DNA of 64,000 nt from Parietaria judaica (GCA_954871525.1 OX940872.1:26569746-26633745); one strand, 5' to 3'; positions 36,562 to 50,112 are shown, numbered from the stretch's first letter. Notes: generated from the sequence alone by a model not told the origin. Made by a program: numbers and translations.

Positions 36562-37956
36562 GAAATGACATTTCCCTAATAAACCCAAAAAAATGTCATA
36601 TGACAGTCAATTGGCGTCACCTGACACTTAACAATCAATTATATCCAATTGCAACAAAGTTCTAAAGTTAGAGACTTAAGCCTTTGTATATTGTTGATTT
36701 CTTGTCTCTTTTGGGTAGATTTCTTGTCTCTTGTTCGTCTCAATCTTCAAACATCAGGTGGAGAAAGGATCAATTACATGCTATCGGGTGAAATATCAGT
36801 TTCTCGACCCGGCCATGCTTTTCAGACCGAGTCAGGCTCAATTGTCGATTCAGTCGTTGACATCCTTCTCTCGTGTGTGGAGAGTGCCCTTCCACGTATA
36901 CTTTTTGCCACGTAATCTCTTGGTCAAATGTCGTATGTTGACTTTTCAGGCCGGACGAAATCGTACCCCGACATATACCGGCTATTTGACTTTAACCGCA
37001 AGTATTCTTAAAAATAGTTTTAAAATATACATAATTACTATAAATCTGACTTATTACGATTATAATTATCAGTGACAAATAGACCTTCAAATATATATGA
37101 CTATTCTATTATAACATAATAAAACTACTATAATCAGTTGATTATGTTTCATCTATACCGAATTCTTGCGTAAATATATTCAAACATACATAGCTTGAAT
37201 TACCTAAATTTAATCATCACGTTTCTTAAAGTCTTAATATAGTTCAGTGTTAAAGAACATAATATATGTGCAAGTTTACATCTACATGAAAACGTATTGA
37301 CTGAAATATTGCGATAAAAGTTTAAGTATTACACACACCGGCCAAATAGCTCGATTAATGCTTTCTAGATATACACATTTCCGCCTACATTAACGAATTA
37401 ATATGTTATAAATTAATTAGGGTTATATTTTACAATGTTAGTCAACTAAGTTATGATGATGATCTAAAGCGAATAAACACGAATTCCTACATTCATACTT
37501 GACTATTGTATATGCTAATTTTTCCAATATATATGTGTGATTCTATTGTCAAATACAAAACTAAATATATAATCAATTAATTACTGAAATAACATGGTCT
37601 GTTAGTACGATTTCTACAGGAATATTGTTGGGAATTAACGTTCTCAATCTTAAATATAATAATTTGATTCCTGAAACTGTCAATAATTTGACTTCTGAAA
37701 TTGTCAACTTGTTAAAAATAGTTTGATGAAGAGATTTAATAATGTTCATAAAGTCATGATTAATTCCTCTCATCGCAAATTGATTTTATCGTACAATCTT
37801 ATGAAATTTAGTAGTTTATATTAACAAAAAATAAAATAAAAAATACATGAAAAATCAAAACAAAATGTTATCGCTAAATCAAGTGACAATGTAATGTTGT
37901 CGTTTCAATAAATTAATAAGTATCATATATCTGATTTTTTTTTCTTCCCTTTAGGG

Positions 37957-37988
<32 letters not shown>

Positions 37989-38273
37989 TTTTAGTGTCTT
38001 TCACACCCCAAACTACTATATGATACATAAACCATGCATGGAATACATTTCACGAGAATTAGCAAAGAAAGCTTTGAATTCTAATGGTCTATAAAATACA
38101 AAAGTCATATTCAACCCATTTTCTTGTTATTCTAATATATATATTCAAAGGGAATATCATCTAAATAGATCTTCCCATTTTTACATTAACTAACTACGAC
38201 TTCAACATTTGGCGTCTTAAATTGGATTTACACTGACTGTGTTCCTTGTGGTTTACTTACTTGACCGTTTGCA

Positions 38274-38325
<52 letters not shown>

Positions 38326-39547
38326 CAAATCCGATGTTATAAATTAACTTAATTACAAATGAAGTATATTTATAACTTGATGGTAAAACATAAGAGGAGA
38401 GTTTGGTGCACCGTCCATATATATACACACATATATATATACTATGATCCAACAATATAAAGAGCCAAAATAAGAATTTTGCTTGACTAATAATAAAGAA
38501 TCTAGAAATATATTTCATTCCCTTTTTGCTTTACATTTGTTTCTGTTCCGGGCTCTTTCCTATTACATAGCTTGCATGCGCCGCTATTTGCTCATTATCT
38601 TTATCTGTATACAATATTGTCAGAATATTCCAAGGGAATTATAAGAAAGAAGTGTCTGGTCATTTTAATAATGAAATATATTAATATACAATTAGTGATG
38701 AATTATTTTGAGTCGTGAACGGGAGTACCATTGCGTATGATAGGTCTGATATAACGATCGTTAAGAGTTTAAATGTTGTTAGCAAATTAATCGAAAGTTG
38801 TTCATTTTTTCTAGCACTAAAACTTATGGTAATCAAAAGTTGTATATTATTGCCGTAATTTTACCATTACATTTGCCGTTACTACAATATTAGCTGCCAA
38901 GAGAATGACACTATTTTTGGTGGAAGATGCTTCCATTGGACTTGCATTTGAAGAACATCCAACGCCTTATTAGTATTTTGGAGTGTCGTTGAAGCTGGCC
39001 CGATTAAGAATCATAAAGAATAAAAGTATCTAAAGCACGAGTGTTTATTTATAATAAATACTTCGCAATAAATAATGATAATTATTAAATCTTATGAAAA
39101 ACAATATATAAAAAGAAAATTCACTATCTAGTACCACATATTTTTTTATTTTTTTTAAAATAACTAGTGCTGAAAAATTCTCTTGTACTTCTAAATTCAG
39201 AGTGATTCTTCTCGAACCGACCAGAAAAGCTCGGGGTTCGCCCCTGTTACTTCAGAGCTCACAATAGATTTCTTCAAATGACCTTATACGTTGCGTCAAT
39301 AAATACAAAAAATAATTACTTTAATTATCATTTTTATTCTTCTATTTAATTACATGTTTATGATAAAAATATAGTTTCTAAATTACGTAATTCGGTCAAG
39401 ACTAGTTGTCTCGGAATCGACCGATATCCTAATTAACAGAAATCGGACCTAATCCAAGGATCGACGGACCTAATCCATTTGATGGGAAGGCTTATTAATC
39501 TTTTTCCTTTTAACTCATAGATAATTTAAATGGAAATATCGAATAAA
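36562..39547. other. AT-rich intergenic DNA with an ATT microsatellite
   Basis: No supported gene. An (ATT)n run spans about 38275-38320 and a TA run 37961-37983. 36640-36970 is somewhat less AT-rich and open in two frames on the plus strand (88 and 114 aa), but shows no recognisable domain. Confidence 0.45.
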
Positions 39548-39831
39548 TCTATATATATATATAAAAGAAAAATAACTTCAGGTCTAAAAAACACCTATTT
39601 TCACGTCATTCTTTTTTCTCCTTTTTTGAATTATTTTTAATTACCAAAAATCATAGATGAACCTCGCTCGTCGTGTCTTTTGAGAGCGAGCACTCCTCTT
39701 CCCGAAGTGAGGCGTCTCCTCACGGCCAATATCAACTGCCATTCGATTAATAAAATAACCTCTCGCTCATTCACATTTCACACAATCTCGCTCTGTCTCT
39801 GAAATCACTCTCTCTCTCTCTCTCGATCAAT

Positions 39832-40100
39832 ATGTCTTTCGGTAAAGAGGAAGCGGTTGCCGTGGAGTCTCAGACGATCGAGGACGGTTGCGCCGAGAAT
39901 GGAATCCCCATCCCCAACGTCTCCAACAAGATTAAATCCAAGGTCATCGAGTTCTGCAAGAAGCACGTTGATGCCGTGCTGCCCAAGCCCGCCTCCTCTG
40001 TCGCCGCGCCGACCCCCGAAGACCGACACCGCGCCGATGACCTAAGAGTTGGGACGCCGACTTCATCAATTTTGACCAGGCCACGCTCTTCGATCTCCTC
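39832..40100 (+). pseudogene. SKP1-like first-exon fragment captured by the Helitron
   Basis: The start region MSFGKEEAVAVESQTI followed by GIPIPNVSNKIKSKVIEFCK matches the BTB/POZ-like N-terminal half of plant SKP1 (ASK) proteins, subunits of SCF ubiquitin ligases. Three defects show it is dead. The beta-strand segment before EEAVAVESQ is shortened. A short segment between ESQTI and EDGC is missing. A one-base deletion near 40047-40050 throws the frame off just before WDADFINFDQATLFDLLL, which continues in the +1 frame. Similarity stops at CTCCTG (about 40102), where ASK genes can have an intron, so only exon 1 was taken. A CT-rich leader precedes the ATG, suggesting the promoter/5' UTR was captured with it. 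Confidence 0.88.
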
Positions 40101-41890
40101 CTGGTCAATCCATTTTCCTTACTATTTTTCAATTTTTGATTTCATGAAATTAATTGGTTTTGGCTTACACAGTTTTAATTTTAAAAATTTATTTAATTCT
40201 TCAGATTTTTTTTTTTTAATTTCTGTTAGGTTTTCGAACTTCAATCAATCATCGACTCATCTACTTCCATTGGCTTGATATTCTTCTCTGGCCCCCATCG
40301 GTGAGCTCTTTGTCATTGTTATTATTATACAATCTATGCTTATAGTTTTATGATTAGTTTTACTGTTTTGAGTTTGATTGATTAGTTTTACTCATAGTTT
40401 TGCTATTACACTTTGATGATCGATTAGTTTCACTAATAGTTTTACAATAACGAAGATGGAAATCAAGCGGGAAAGAGAAAGAAAGGGGACAAAATCAGTT
40501 AGACAGTTATTCATTCGGGAAAAGGGACAACTTTTGGTGAAGAGTTTCTAATGATACTTTATTATTTGTGATTCTTGGTTCTGGTTTTTATTGATGAATA
40601 CGAGTTTTTCGGTCGACTTATTCCGATATGAGATAAGAAGCAGACGGAAAAACCAACGTCGCTTCTCTCTGTTTTCACAATTATACATTTTTAGTGCAGT
40701 TTGATATAGGCAATTTATATTTTCCTATAGATACTATCTATGTGCTTACATGCAGATTTGTTCTTCTAATTTTTCTGAATCATAATATAGATCATTCATG
40801 TTTTTTAGATTATAGTTTTTGATGGATATTTGAAGTAATGCTCAAGTAGAAAAGGTCAGACTTAGTTCAAGTGTTCAATATCCATTTTATCTTTTAATAT
40901 CTGGTATTTTTGTCTTCAATTTTACAGATCAGGAAGATAAATGAAAAATGATCTCGACAAACAAGTTATACATAATTGTTGTCTCTGTAAGTTTCTTACG
41001 TCAATCACAACTTCTTGAAAATGGATCTCGATCACAGTTCTAATTTTTTGGGTTAAAGGGTCACAACTTTTGATTAAGTTTTTCACAATAGAATTTCTGT
41101 TAGGTTTTCGAGTATGAATCACTCATTGAATCCTCTGCTTCCATAGTATGGTCGATTGTTTTTCAGCGAGAACTATCAACAACACGCTTTGTCTTAAAGG
41201 GTCAAATTACACCTAGATGGTTTAGCGAGAGGGTGTACTTTAGCCAAAAATGAAACTACAAGGTATGAAAAAAAAATCCCTTCTTTTATTGTCTCCATAA
41301 AAATAATGCCACTTTTTCTATACCAATTACTTATCTAAATATGTTTGTCTGTCGGGTTATCTTTCTTGTAGGTTCAAAGTGATCATATTGAGGTTGTTTC
41401 TGATTTAAGACAGACAAGTTTCTTTTTCTTTATTCCTACCGATGGACCGATGTCGTTTTCCACTCCCCATGTTTCGGTGTTGGGCCTTTAGATTCGAATT
41501 TTCCACCACTCCAAAAAATGTTGATTGGACCAGGTTTGTCATAGGTTTCAACCCGATAATACTCACAAAATAAGCCAATAAATAAGTAAATATCAAAAGA
41601 CATTACAGGACAAGAAATTGATCATACGAAAAATATTGCATCATCTTGTGCTTCTTAATCAAGTACTCGATAAATATTCTTATGCAACATATGCATAAGT
41701 TAGAGCTGAAAAATATTCATGCATACATATATACACATACATAATATACAGATTTTGATATGATTATATTTGGCTGAGTGATTGACACTTGCGCGTATAC
41801 ATGCACAAAAATCCATATGACTGCATTTATCTTAAGTGATCAACATCTTCTTGATCATATATATACGTGTGTGTGAATAAATATACATTT

Positions 41891-42180
41891 TCAGTTTATT
41901 AATATATTCATTTTTTTAATCTTTTGTTCTAGCGTGTTCTCCAACAACGACTCCTCTCCAAGAGCATGCAAATAATTTTCCGGAGACTTAGAATCCTCTT
42001 CCATCGGCACCGCCATAGCCAAGTTCTTCAAGTGTCGCCACACCATATAGCCTTCCAGCCCAACCCTGCCACCTGCTATGCCTATGAGGCCTGAATTCAA
42101 TCTGGCTTATGGCCCCTCAACTCTCTTCATCTCTCTCTCCACCACAAGACTCTGCTCTTTGCCGATATGGTACACGATTG
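41891..42180 (-). other. Unidentified coding-like segment inside the Helitron
   Basis: The minus-strand frame contains VGLEGYMVWRHLKNLAMAVP and EDSKSPENYLHALGEES, with balanced composition unlike the surroundings. It is open for 69 codons. It may be a captured exon. I do not recognise the family. Confidence 0.3.
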
Positions 42181-42769
42181 AGAAAAAAATTGTGTTTCGA
42201 GTATTATTGAAGGTCTACTTAGATTACAAGTATCTGAATAATCGTTAGTGATATTTCTATGGAGTTGTATTTTATCTATTATTCTTGATTTTTTATTTAT
42301 GTTAAAGCATTGCCACTAATTGAGAAAAGTCCTCAATGAGATATTTTATTTTTTGCTCTTCATCTCTACAGTCCTAATTCTCTCTCCCGACTCCGAGGTT
42401 CGGTTTCAAAACCTTCAATCCTTGAGGACTCTTCAATCCATCTGAAACTATGGATGGTGCCTTCTATCCCACGGTGGGATGAATGATGATGTGAGACCGA
42501 GTCCGACTACCAATGTCTTCAAGACCTCCCATTGTCCGGTTCTGATTTAGGACATTAATTATTTGAACATTTTAGTTAATCTCATGTCACAATGTTGTAG
42601 ATTACTAAATGTCGTGAAGAGACATAGCACACAATTTTGTAGACGTGGGAATCTCATTTGGGAATGGAAGAGACAGGGTGCAACGGGCCGGACAAAAGTT
42701 GCAGATTTAGATAGCAAACTTTAACACTAATTGTGTTTCTTTTTGCCTGATATTTGTTTATTGGCTTGC

Positions 42770-42847
42770 AGATTGTCTCGATTGCCAGCTACATACCCTT
42801 TTTTCCTTATGTAGCCTCTCAGTTCGATAGGCTCGATCATAAGTAAT
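42770..42847 (+). other. Possible captured terminal exon inside the Helitron
   Basis: After a TTGCAG acceptor-like site the frame reads IVSIASYIPFFPYVASQFD and stops at TAA (about 42845). A short frame this protein-like in AT-rich DNA could be a captured last exon. Source unknown. Confidence 0.25.
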
Positions 42848-44588
42848 TCAATGTTTTTTTTTTCTTCCTAATCTTTCAATATCATGATGTTATAGTGTCT
42901 CTGCATTTATATTTTGTTCTGTATTTATTTTTGTGATGTATATTGAGTTAATTATTATTTTTAAACTCTGGTTTGCACTGTTTATATTACTATTAGCACC
43001 TTTTATGTTATGAGCTTTATAAATTATATATAGACCTTATATGATTCCTCAAGTCATTGTTAGTGTATTTGAAGCTATAATTTGCAAGGAAGTGGGTTCA
43101 CATGCATGAAGGTAGGCCACCAGTCACCAAGTTTTGTACGAATCCTAGACTCCCAATTAGAAACTCTTCATTCCGAGAAAGAAAAAGTTTTTGACTTTAT
43201 TTCTATCGTTGCTTCTATATGCATACAAATTGATTGGCTTTAGATTCAATAATGGTGCTTCGATGTTTATTGATTGGTGTGTGTTATATTTTTGTTTTTC
43301 GTTTTTCTACTTTGTTGTTTTTCCTTGAGTGGAAGAGTACTTGATGAGATGTTTTAATAGATCTGTAACTAGCAACTCTTCATTCCGGGAAAGATTAGGC
43401 TATTGGCTTTTATGTAGTCGCTTATATATATATACAAATCGGAAATTACTCGACCTTAAAAAAATCGTTTTAATGACACTTGCCTCGAGCACTGAGCTCA
43501 TCGCCTTACCCACTTCAATGGCCCTCTCAGTAAAATACTTCGCCCTCTGTGGCCAAGTTTGTTATTGTTTTAAATAAGTTTTAATTACAAGTATGTATTT
43601 CGTGTTATGATAGTATACAATGTACATAAGTGGCTTTGGTTGTCTTGAATGAGTACTAACAAAAATGTATTTTTCTACAGGATTTTATTGATACTTATGT
43701 TTAGTGATATATATATATATATATAATATTTTAATCCTTCCAACCTTAATAAAGACATTTGTTTATTTCAAAGTTTAATTTTCAGGTACTAAGGCTGTAT
43801 ATATCAGTCTATGCAGTTGTCACACAAATCCCTTGCCATTGGCTCGAGCAATAGATTCATCTATATAGTTTGAGAGGGAAATAAATATCTCATTTTTTTA
43901 TCTGGTTGTACAGTGCGGTTAAGTATACAAGAATTGATTTTTTATGTTACATATTAATATATATCTTTTAGTAACGATTGGCGAATTTTCTTTTACTTAA
44001 TATAGTTTCTTAATATCTTTTGATCTTATTTATTCTTTTCATTCTTTTGTAATTGAACAAATAGTTTTTATGATTTTATCAGATAATGCGTGACTATCAC
44101 AAAGTAGATTTTGTTGATTCATAGGTCTTCCAAAAAAAAAAAATTAATGCTTTAGTTTCAATTATATTTTGGTTTTTTTTGTCCAATCTAATTTCCGTCG
44201 AGATCAGAGAAATATATGAATACATTGTTTGAAATTAGAAAAACAATCGCACTAAAGTCAATAAATGTATTTAGTATTTAATCTGCGAAAACGTTAATAA
44301 TTATTTTTGCTGAAAGTGGATTTAGATGCAATGAAATTCATGATGAGAACTTCCATCAAGCAATCAAAAGCCTACTAATGATTCTAATTTTAAGTTTAAT
44401 TTCAAGGGATATTTGCAACATAAGTATCAAAAGGGTTTAAAAAATCAACGTTAAATATCCAATCTTCGTCTTAGTTGATTTTTTTTTTTGAATTTTGTGT
44501 TGGAATATTTTTTATTAAAACAATAAGTAATAATTGACTCCATACATTTAACATCACTGCGCTTCGAAGCGCAGTGCCGGTCCACTAG

Positions 44589-44715
44589 TAAAATTTAAAA
44601 ACTAAGGGTTTATTTTGGGGTTTTTTTTTTTTTTGAAAGATTATTTTGGGCTTTTTTTAAGGTTAAAGAAAACCACGCAGACATATCCACACGTAATCAA
44701 TTCAATTCCAGTTTG

Positions 44716-44756
<41 letters not shown>

Positions 44757-44864
44757 AAAATAAAAATAAAAATCAAGTGTGGGTCTTCGTCCTCGCCTGA
44801 GTCGTCCTCGTTTTCCTCGCCGAATTCGTCCCCATCGAATACGACGAAGGCGATTGCGGCGGCG
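44589..44864 (+). promoter_or_regulatory. Remaining proximal promoter/5' UTR of the protease gene
   Basis: Only 276 bp separate the Helitron end from the protease ATG. They hold T-rich runs (44620-44636), a (TA)n block at about 44718-44751 that could serve as TATA region, and a GC-rich leader from 44780. Any upstream enhancers were pushed 5 kb away when the Helitron landed. Confidence 0.5.
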
Positions 44865-47800
44865 ATGGCAGATTCTCCGACGACCTCGGCGGCTCTCGCG
44901 CTCTCTCTCGCGCTGCTCCTGATTTGGGCGACGCCTTCCTCTGCTCTCAGCCACGCCGTTCTCAGCGTCAAGTACAAATTCGCCGGCCGAGAGCCGCCCT
45001 CGCTCTCGGCTCTCAAGGCTCACGACGATCAGCGCCAGCTCCGAATCCTCGCCGGCGTGGATCTCCCCCTCGGCGGCTCCGGCCGCCCAGACGCCGTCGG
45101 GTTCTGCTCTTCTCTCTTTCAACGCATGATCACTGTTTCCAGTTTTTCGCTGCAGAGGAATCAATCTTTTTTCTCGTTTTTCTGTTCATTTTAGGCTTTA
45201 CTATGCGAAAATCGGAATCGGAACGCCTGTGAAGGACTACTACGTTCAAGTGGACACAGGAAGTGATATCATGTGGGTCAATTGTGTTCAGTGCAAGGAT
45301 TGCCCCACGAAAAGCTCCCTCGGTGTATGCTTCTCTCTCTGTGTTTGTTTGATTGTGTGTTAGGGTTTGTTTGAATGTGTTTCGGTTCGTGTTCGTTGCA
45401 GATGGACTTGACGCTGTACGACATTCAAGGCTCTTCGACCGGGAAATTGGTGCCTTGTAACGACGGCTTCTGTCTGGCGGTCAATGGAGGTCCGTTGTCC
45501 GGTTGCACTAGTAACATGACGTGCCCGTATCTCCAGATATACGGGGACGGGAGCTCCACGGCCGGGTATTTTGTGAAGGACAACGTTCAGTACGACCGCG
45601 TTTCTGGAGACCTCGAGACCACCTCGTCCAATGGGAGTGTCATCTTTGGGTGAGTTGATTAAGAGGGTTTTCAACATAAGCTGTTCTTTAATGCACTTTG
45701 TTTGTACAAAATTAATTATCACTGGTAATTATCATGGATTTTGAGACAGATTGCAGTACTGTTTAGTTTAGTCTAATAGAGTAGTAATATGCTGTGAAGT
45801 TGAAGTTGTGAAGAGTGAAGATTATATGCTATATATGCTTGGTGTCATGCTCGGTATGCGTGGTTGGGACATAATTATATTGTCATATCGGTGTTTATAT
45901 AGATGTTTGTATCAAGTACAAGATTGGTTTTCTGATTAGATAAGCTTGTGTTTCACCGTATGGTTCAATTCGAGTGTAGTTTTGTAGCAGAAGTGATGCG
46001 GCATTCAAGAAAAGGAAATCTTTTGAACTTGATGAGCAATTGTAAAAGAAACTGAATTGTTTCATCTTGTATGCTAAATGTTGATAGTGTGTTGAGTTAG
46101 TACTTCATATTGATAGGATCCAACCCATAAATAAACCAATGGTGATAGTGAATCCCGGGATACTTTATTATTCCGAAAATTAATCAACAGAACTACAAAA
46201 TTGGTATTTACTTCGAGAACAAGACCCAAGCTCTATAATGAACAATCAAAACTTAACCCTAAAACCCTATTTGGAGGCCTAATGCCTATTGAAAACCGTA
46301 ATAGGTAATTAAGAAGACACATAATCCCATAATTACCCTGTAGGGTTTAGGGTTTAATTCCCTAAACCCATAAGTAGAAGACATCAAACACCCAAATAAC
46401 CCATCCTTCTCCTATACTTAAGTCATATACTCTGTATGGTATAATTCTTTAGTATGATTATTTTGATATTTTCAGAAGCAATATAACTCAATTAATCTAT
46501 ATCGGTCAATTATGGTAGGGGAAGACTTGGACTTATTATTATTTTCTTTTTAAAATTTTTTGGGATGTACGCATTGCGCTTTTAAAGTTATCACGAATTG
46601 AAGTCCCATTTTGTATTTCTATCCTTGACATTTCTCGGGTGCTTTTGTTTCATAGGTGCGGTGCTTCACAATCCGGAAATCTAGCTTCATCTGGTCAAGA
46701 AGCACTTGATGGGATACTTGGCTTTGGGAAAGCAAATTCATCTGTAATTTCACAACTGGCTTCGTCTGGAAGGGTAAGGAAGATGTTTGCTCACTGCTTG
46801 GATGGGACAAATGGAGGTGGTATCTTCGCTATTGGCCACGTTGTCGAACCAAAAGTTAACATGACACCCTTAGTACCAAACCAGTAAGTGGTATCTCGAC
46901 TACTTTGCCGCTTGCAATTTTTTTATGATCTATTTTTCTTTCGTTCTTTTGCATAGATCGCTCACTTTTTCTGTTACGGATTCCTAACTAGCTTGTGGAT
47001 GTTAAGTTGATTGATTAGTGCCTAGACAATATATAAAATTGAAATACCTTTTCTAAAAAAAGAGATATTGAAATGACATATCCTTTGATGAAAAAAAAAT
47101 ATGCAGGCAGTTGTAGGTAGACACAGATAACTAATGGAATTTTTAAAATATGCAACTGTGACATAGCCCAATGAATATTTGATGACTGAGCAAGCAATTA
47201 AAGTTAAGAAAGACAACTTGAGTCATATATCCGAACAATAATATTTCTCGTTCTTTATCGTATTCATTTCACAAGAAGTTGTCGTGTTTTCTTGTTGCGT
47301 TTCGATAGTATTGAATTCCTTAACAATAACATCAATGATTTGTTTCATCCCTTCTTCTGGGATAACATGGAGTAGAAGTTTATATAATGTTGCTAATAAA
47401 GCTATGTTTTGTTGGAACCCATTTAGGCCCCATTACAATGTAAATATGACTGCAGTACAAGTCGGACGCACGTATCTAAATCTCCCAAATGACGTGTTTG
47501 AAGTAGGCGACAGAAAAGGGACTATAATTGACAGTGGTACAACATTGGCATATCTTCCTGAAATGGTTTATACGCCATTAATAAATAAGGTATGCCATAT
47601 ATATATGCTATGTTACGGTTTGTGTTAGACACTTTGACCGTGCAAAAATAATTGACCTTTCAATTGTTTGTTACTACGCAGATTATTTCTCAACAGCCTG
47701 ACCTCAAGGTTCATACTGTTCGTGGCGAGTACACTTGCTTTCAGTTCTCTGAAAGGTGAAGTTTGCAATGAATTTATGGTTCCCCTCTGCCACTTTATAG

Positions 47801-49432
47801 CAGTTAAACTTTCTATTTATTAAATTGTTAATGGGTGTTTGCATATCTTCATGGTAGTGTATTAGCTTGTTAATGGTAGATTTCGTTTTCATTCTCACGT
47901 TAGCGTAATAGCTTATATGTGATATATTCCCTCTTTGTTTTTGTTTATCCTGAGAGAATATTCGCAAAACTCTGCAAGTTTTAGCCATAATCACTGAAAA
48001 TTAGGCTCTCTATTGTCTTCTCTCTGAAAATTCGACAGGTAATGTTCGATTAAACATAATATACTGCTTTTTCCTGATGCTGTCTATTATGTATATCTCT
48101 ACGAACCGTTTTATTTTTGTCTCTTGATACTATTCTTTTAAAACTATATCTTAAATGAGAAGAGCAAGCAGCCGTGAGGCTAATGAGGTGGTGCTTTGAA
48201 ACAATATGCGACATATTGTACTTGATAATTGATTGCTGTCTCAGCTAAATATATTTCATTCGAAATCTTATGTATTCGTATCGTTTTTAATCGGCAGCTT
48301 GGATGATTCATTTCCTACAGTCACTTTTTCTTTTGAAAACTCGCTTTCATTGAAGGTTTATCCCCACGAATATCTATTTCCTTATGTAAGTCTACTAATT
48401 AACTTTACCGATGTCTGTTTTTCATTTCTACATACATTTTGCTATAATGTTTTTTTCTATGCTCCCAACTTTGCGAGTTACAAGTTAGAATGAAACGCAT
48501 TAAAATCAAACCTAAATTAAGCTTCTTATTACCGCTTTAGTTCAGGTTTCAGGTGTTTGCAAGTATAGAATTAGATTACAAAAAAAAAAGTATAGAATTT
48601 ATATAAAAAAAAAATCACCGGATATTTTGACTTGAAAACTGCTAGCTTGTGTCTTAGAATTGTTCTCTTGCATTTACTGGTTGATGCTGTTTGTTTGAGC
48701 TGTTACTGACATCAATATTTACAGCAAGGCATGTGGTGCATCGGTTGGCAGAATAGTGGGATGCAATCGCGGGATAGGAAGAACATGACGCTTTTGGGAG
48801 GTACGCTTTTGCGAAAAACATAATCCTATATCTATTTCTCAAGCATTTAAATGAGTTTGTGCTTTATTTCTGTGGTTGATTTGTTAAAGTAGTTAATCAA
48901 TTAAAAGATGCTTATATATTTTTTTGTTTTTGTTGAGCTTTGGACTGGATCATGTATATCATTAAAATTAATTATAGTATTTTATTACAATTTCTTATTT
49001 GAAACAGGAAAAACAAAAGTTTTTTTTTTTTTTTTTTTTTTACTTTTATTGCATTTTTGCGTCAGCAAGCTAACTTATTCAGTTCACAACTCAACCCTAT
49101 TCTGTGCTCCTTGCAGATTTGGTACTTTCGAATAAGCTAGTACTCTACGATCTCGAGAACCAGACGATAGGATGGACCGAGTACAACTGTGAGCTGTTTT
49201 TCTATCTCGTTAATATCGTGCACAACGCTCTTTGGTTTAAGATTAAGAGTTTGAATGGTATGTTTCAGGCTCGTCGAATATTCAAGTGAAGGATGAAAGG
49301 ACCGGAACCGTGCATTTAGTTGGCTCCCACTACCTCCCGCCTTCTGGGTCGGCTTCGAAACGCCATGGCTCGATGATCCTCCTCTTGGGGATCATAGTGT
49401 TGCACTCCTTGCTTTACTGCAGAGCTCTATGA
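44865..49432 (+). CDS. GPI-anchored-type aspartic protease (A1 family, A36/A39-like)
   Basis: Pepsin-type protease, 492 aa. Ten exons agree in phase: 44865-45100, 45195-45324, 45402-45649, 46656-46883, 47427-47589, 47682-47755, 48298-48385, 48725-48800, 49117-49188, 49269-49432. Signal peptide 1-27 (ALALSLALLLIWATPSSA). First catalytic motif DTGSDIMWV at 99-107, flap region YGDGSSTAGYF, second catalytic motif DSGTTLAYL at 316-324. Many paired Cys follow, as in plant atypical A1 proteases. The last 20 residues (SMILLLGIIVLHSLLYCRAL) after a small-residue stretch (PPSGSAS) form a GPI-attachment signal. It closely resembles Arabidopsis A36/A39, which act in pollen and ovule development. All key residues are present. 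Intron 3 (45650-46655) is the longest and contains an AAACCCTA-rich stretch. Confidence 0.95.
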
Positions 49433-49844
49433 CATAGTAAGAGCTCAGTAGATTGACATATAGAAAGAAAGATATCTTCTCCATTACTTGTATATCTAAA
49501 GCCTGAACCAAGTTAGGTCAAATATTAGTGTTTGGTGATTCGCTTTGGGTTAATATTTTCTTCCCAATGTGAATATACAAATTCAAATTTATCCTGTGTA
49601 TATTGTGCTTTTCACAACAAATATTTCCAGACCTCAATTGTTCTTATTTAGTTAGTTCGGTTATGATACCGTTTTTATAACATCGGGCGGTGGCGACGGC
49701 ATTAATTTGATGCCGTTTCTTTATATTTTTTGCTTGTTATTTACTTGTACACTGCGTCACTTTTTGGGGTTTGTTTACCTACGGCTAAAATCATTTTCAT
49801 GGTGAAATTTGTGTTTTTATCGAGCAAGAATAGTAATTTTCAAT
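49433..49844. other. 3' flank of the protease gene
   Basis: Likely 3' UTR followed by AT-rich spacer. No other feature seen. Confidence 0.4.
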
Positions 49845-50103
49845 GAGAAACTTCATAAAATAACCATCAATACATCACAAATTCTATCACTAACTTCTAA
49901 GTTTTCATAATTCTCAAAATAATCTTTTCAAATATCATGTACCAAAATACCCCCTAACTTGTCCATTTTTCAAGACGCGATATGTTCATTTTGCAAGAGT
50001 ATATTAGTGCATGAAATTTAAAAAGGTTATTTTGAGAATTATGAAAACTTAAGGGAAAGTAATAGAATTTGTGGTGTACTGAGAGTTATTTTATGAAGTT
50101 TTC
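49845..50103. mobile_element. Hairpin MITE with 9-bp target duplication
   Basis: 259 bp. The arms begin GAGAAACTTCATAAAATAAC and, on the other strand, GAAAACTTCATAAAATAAC, and remain complementary for about 90 bp (including TTTTCATAATTCTCAAAATAA). A perfect 9-bp duplication, ATTTTCAAT, lies at 49836-49844 and 50104-50112. This fits a Mutator-like non-autonomous element. Confidence 0.82.
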
Positions 50104-50112
50104 ATTTTCAAT

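Larger units (their letters stand above)
39548..44588 (+). mobile_element. Non-autonomous Helitron, 5.04 kb, with gene capture
   Basis: The 5' end TCTATATATATATATAAAAG follows an A (39547). The 3' end CCGGTCCACTAG precedes a T (44589). A perfect 22-bp palindrome (44555-44576, CACTGCGC...GCGCAGTG) lies exactly 12 bases before the terminus, the same layout as the 17505-21060 element (CCAATCCACTAG). The two therefore belong to one family. There is no Rep/helicase. It carries a SKP1-like fragment near its 5' end and other gene-like pieces. Internal duplications include 40220-40290 versus 41092-41160 and 43155-43235 versus 43365-43440. Confidence 0.85.

Noticed and set aside
46342..46355. GGGTTTAGGGTTT in intron 3 of the protease gene as interstitial telomere repeat.
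   Set aside because: Only two units; too short to call telomeric.
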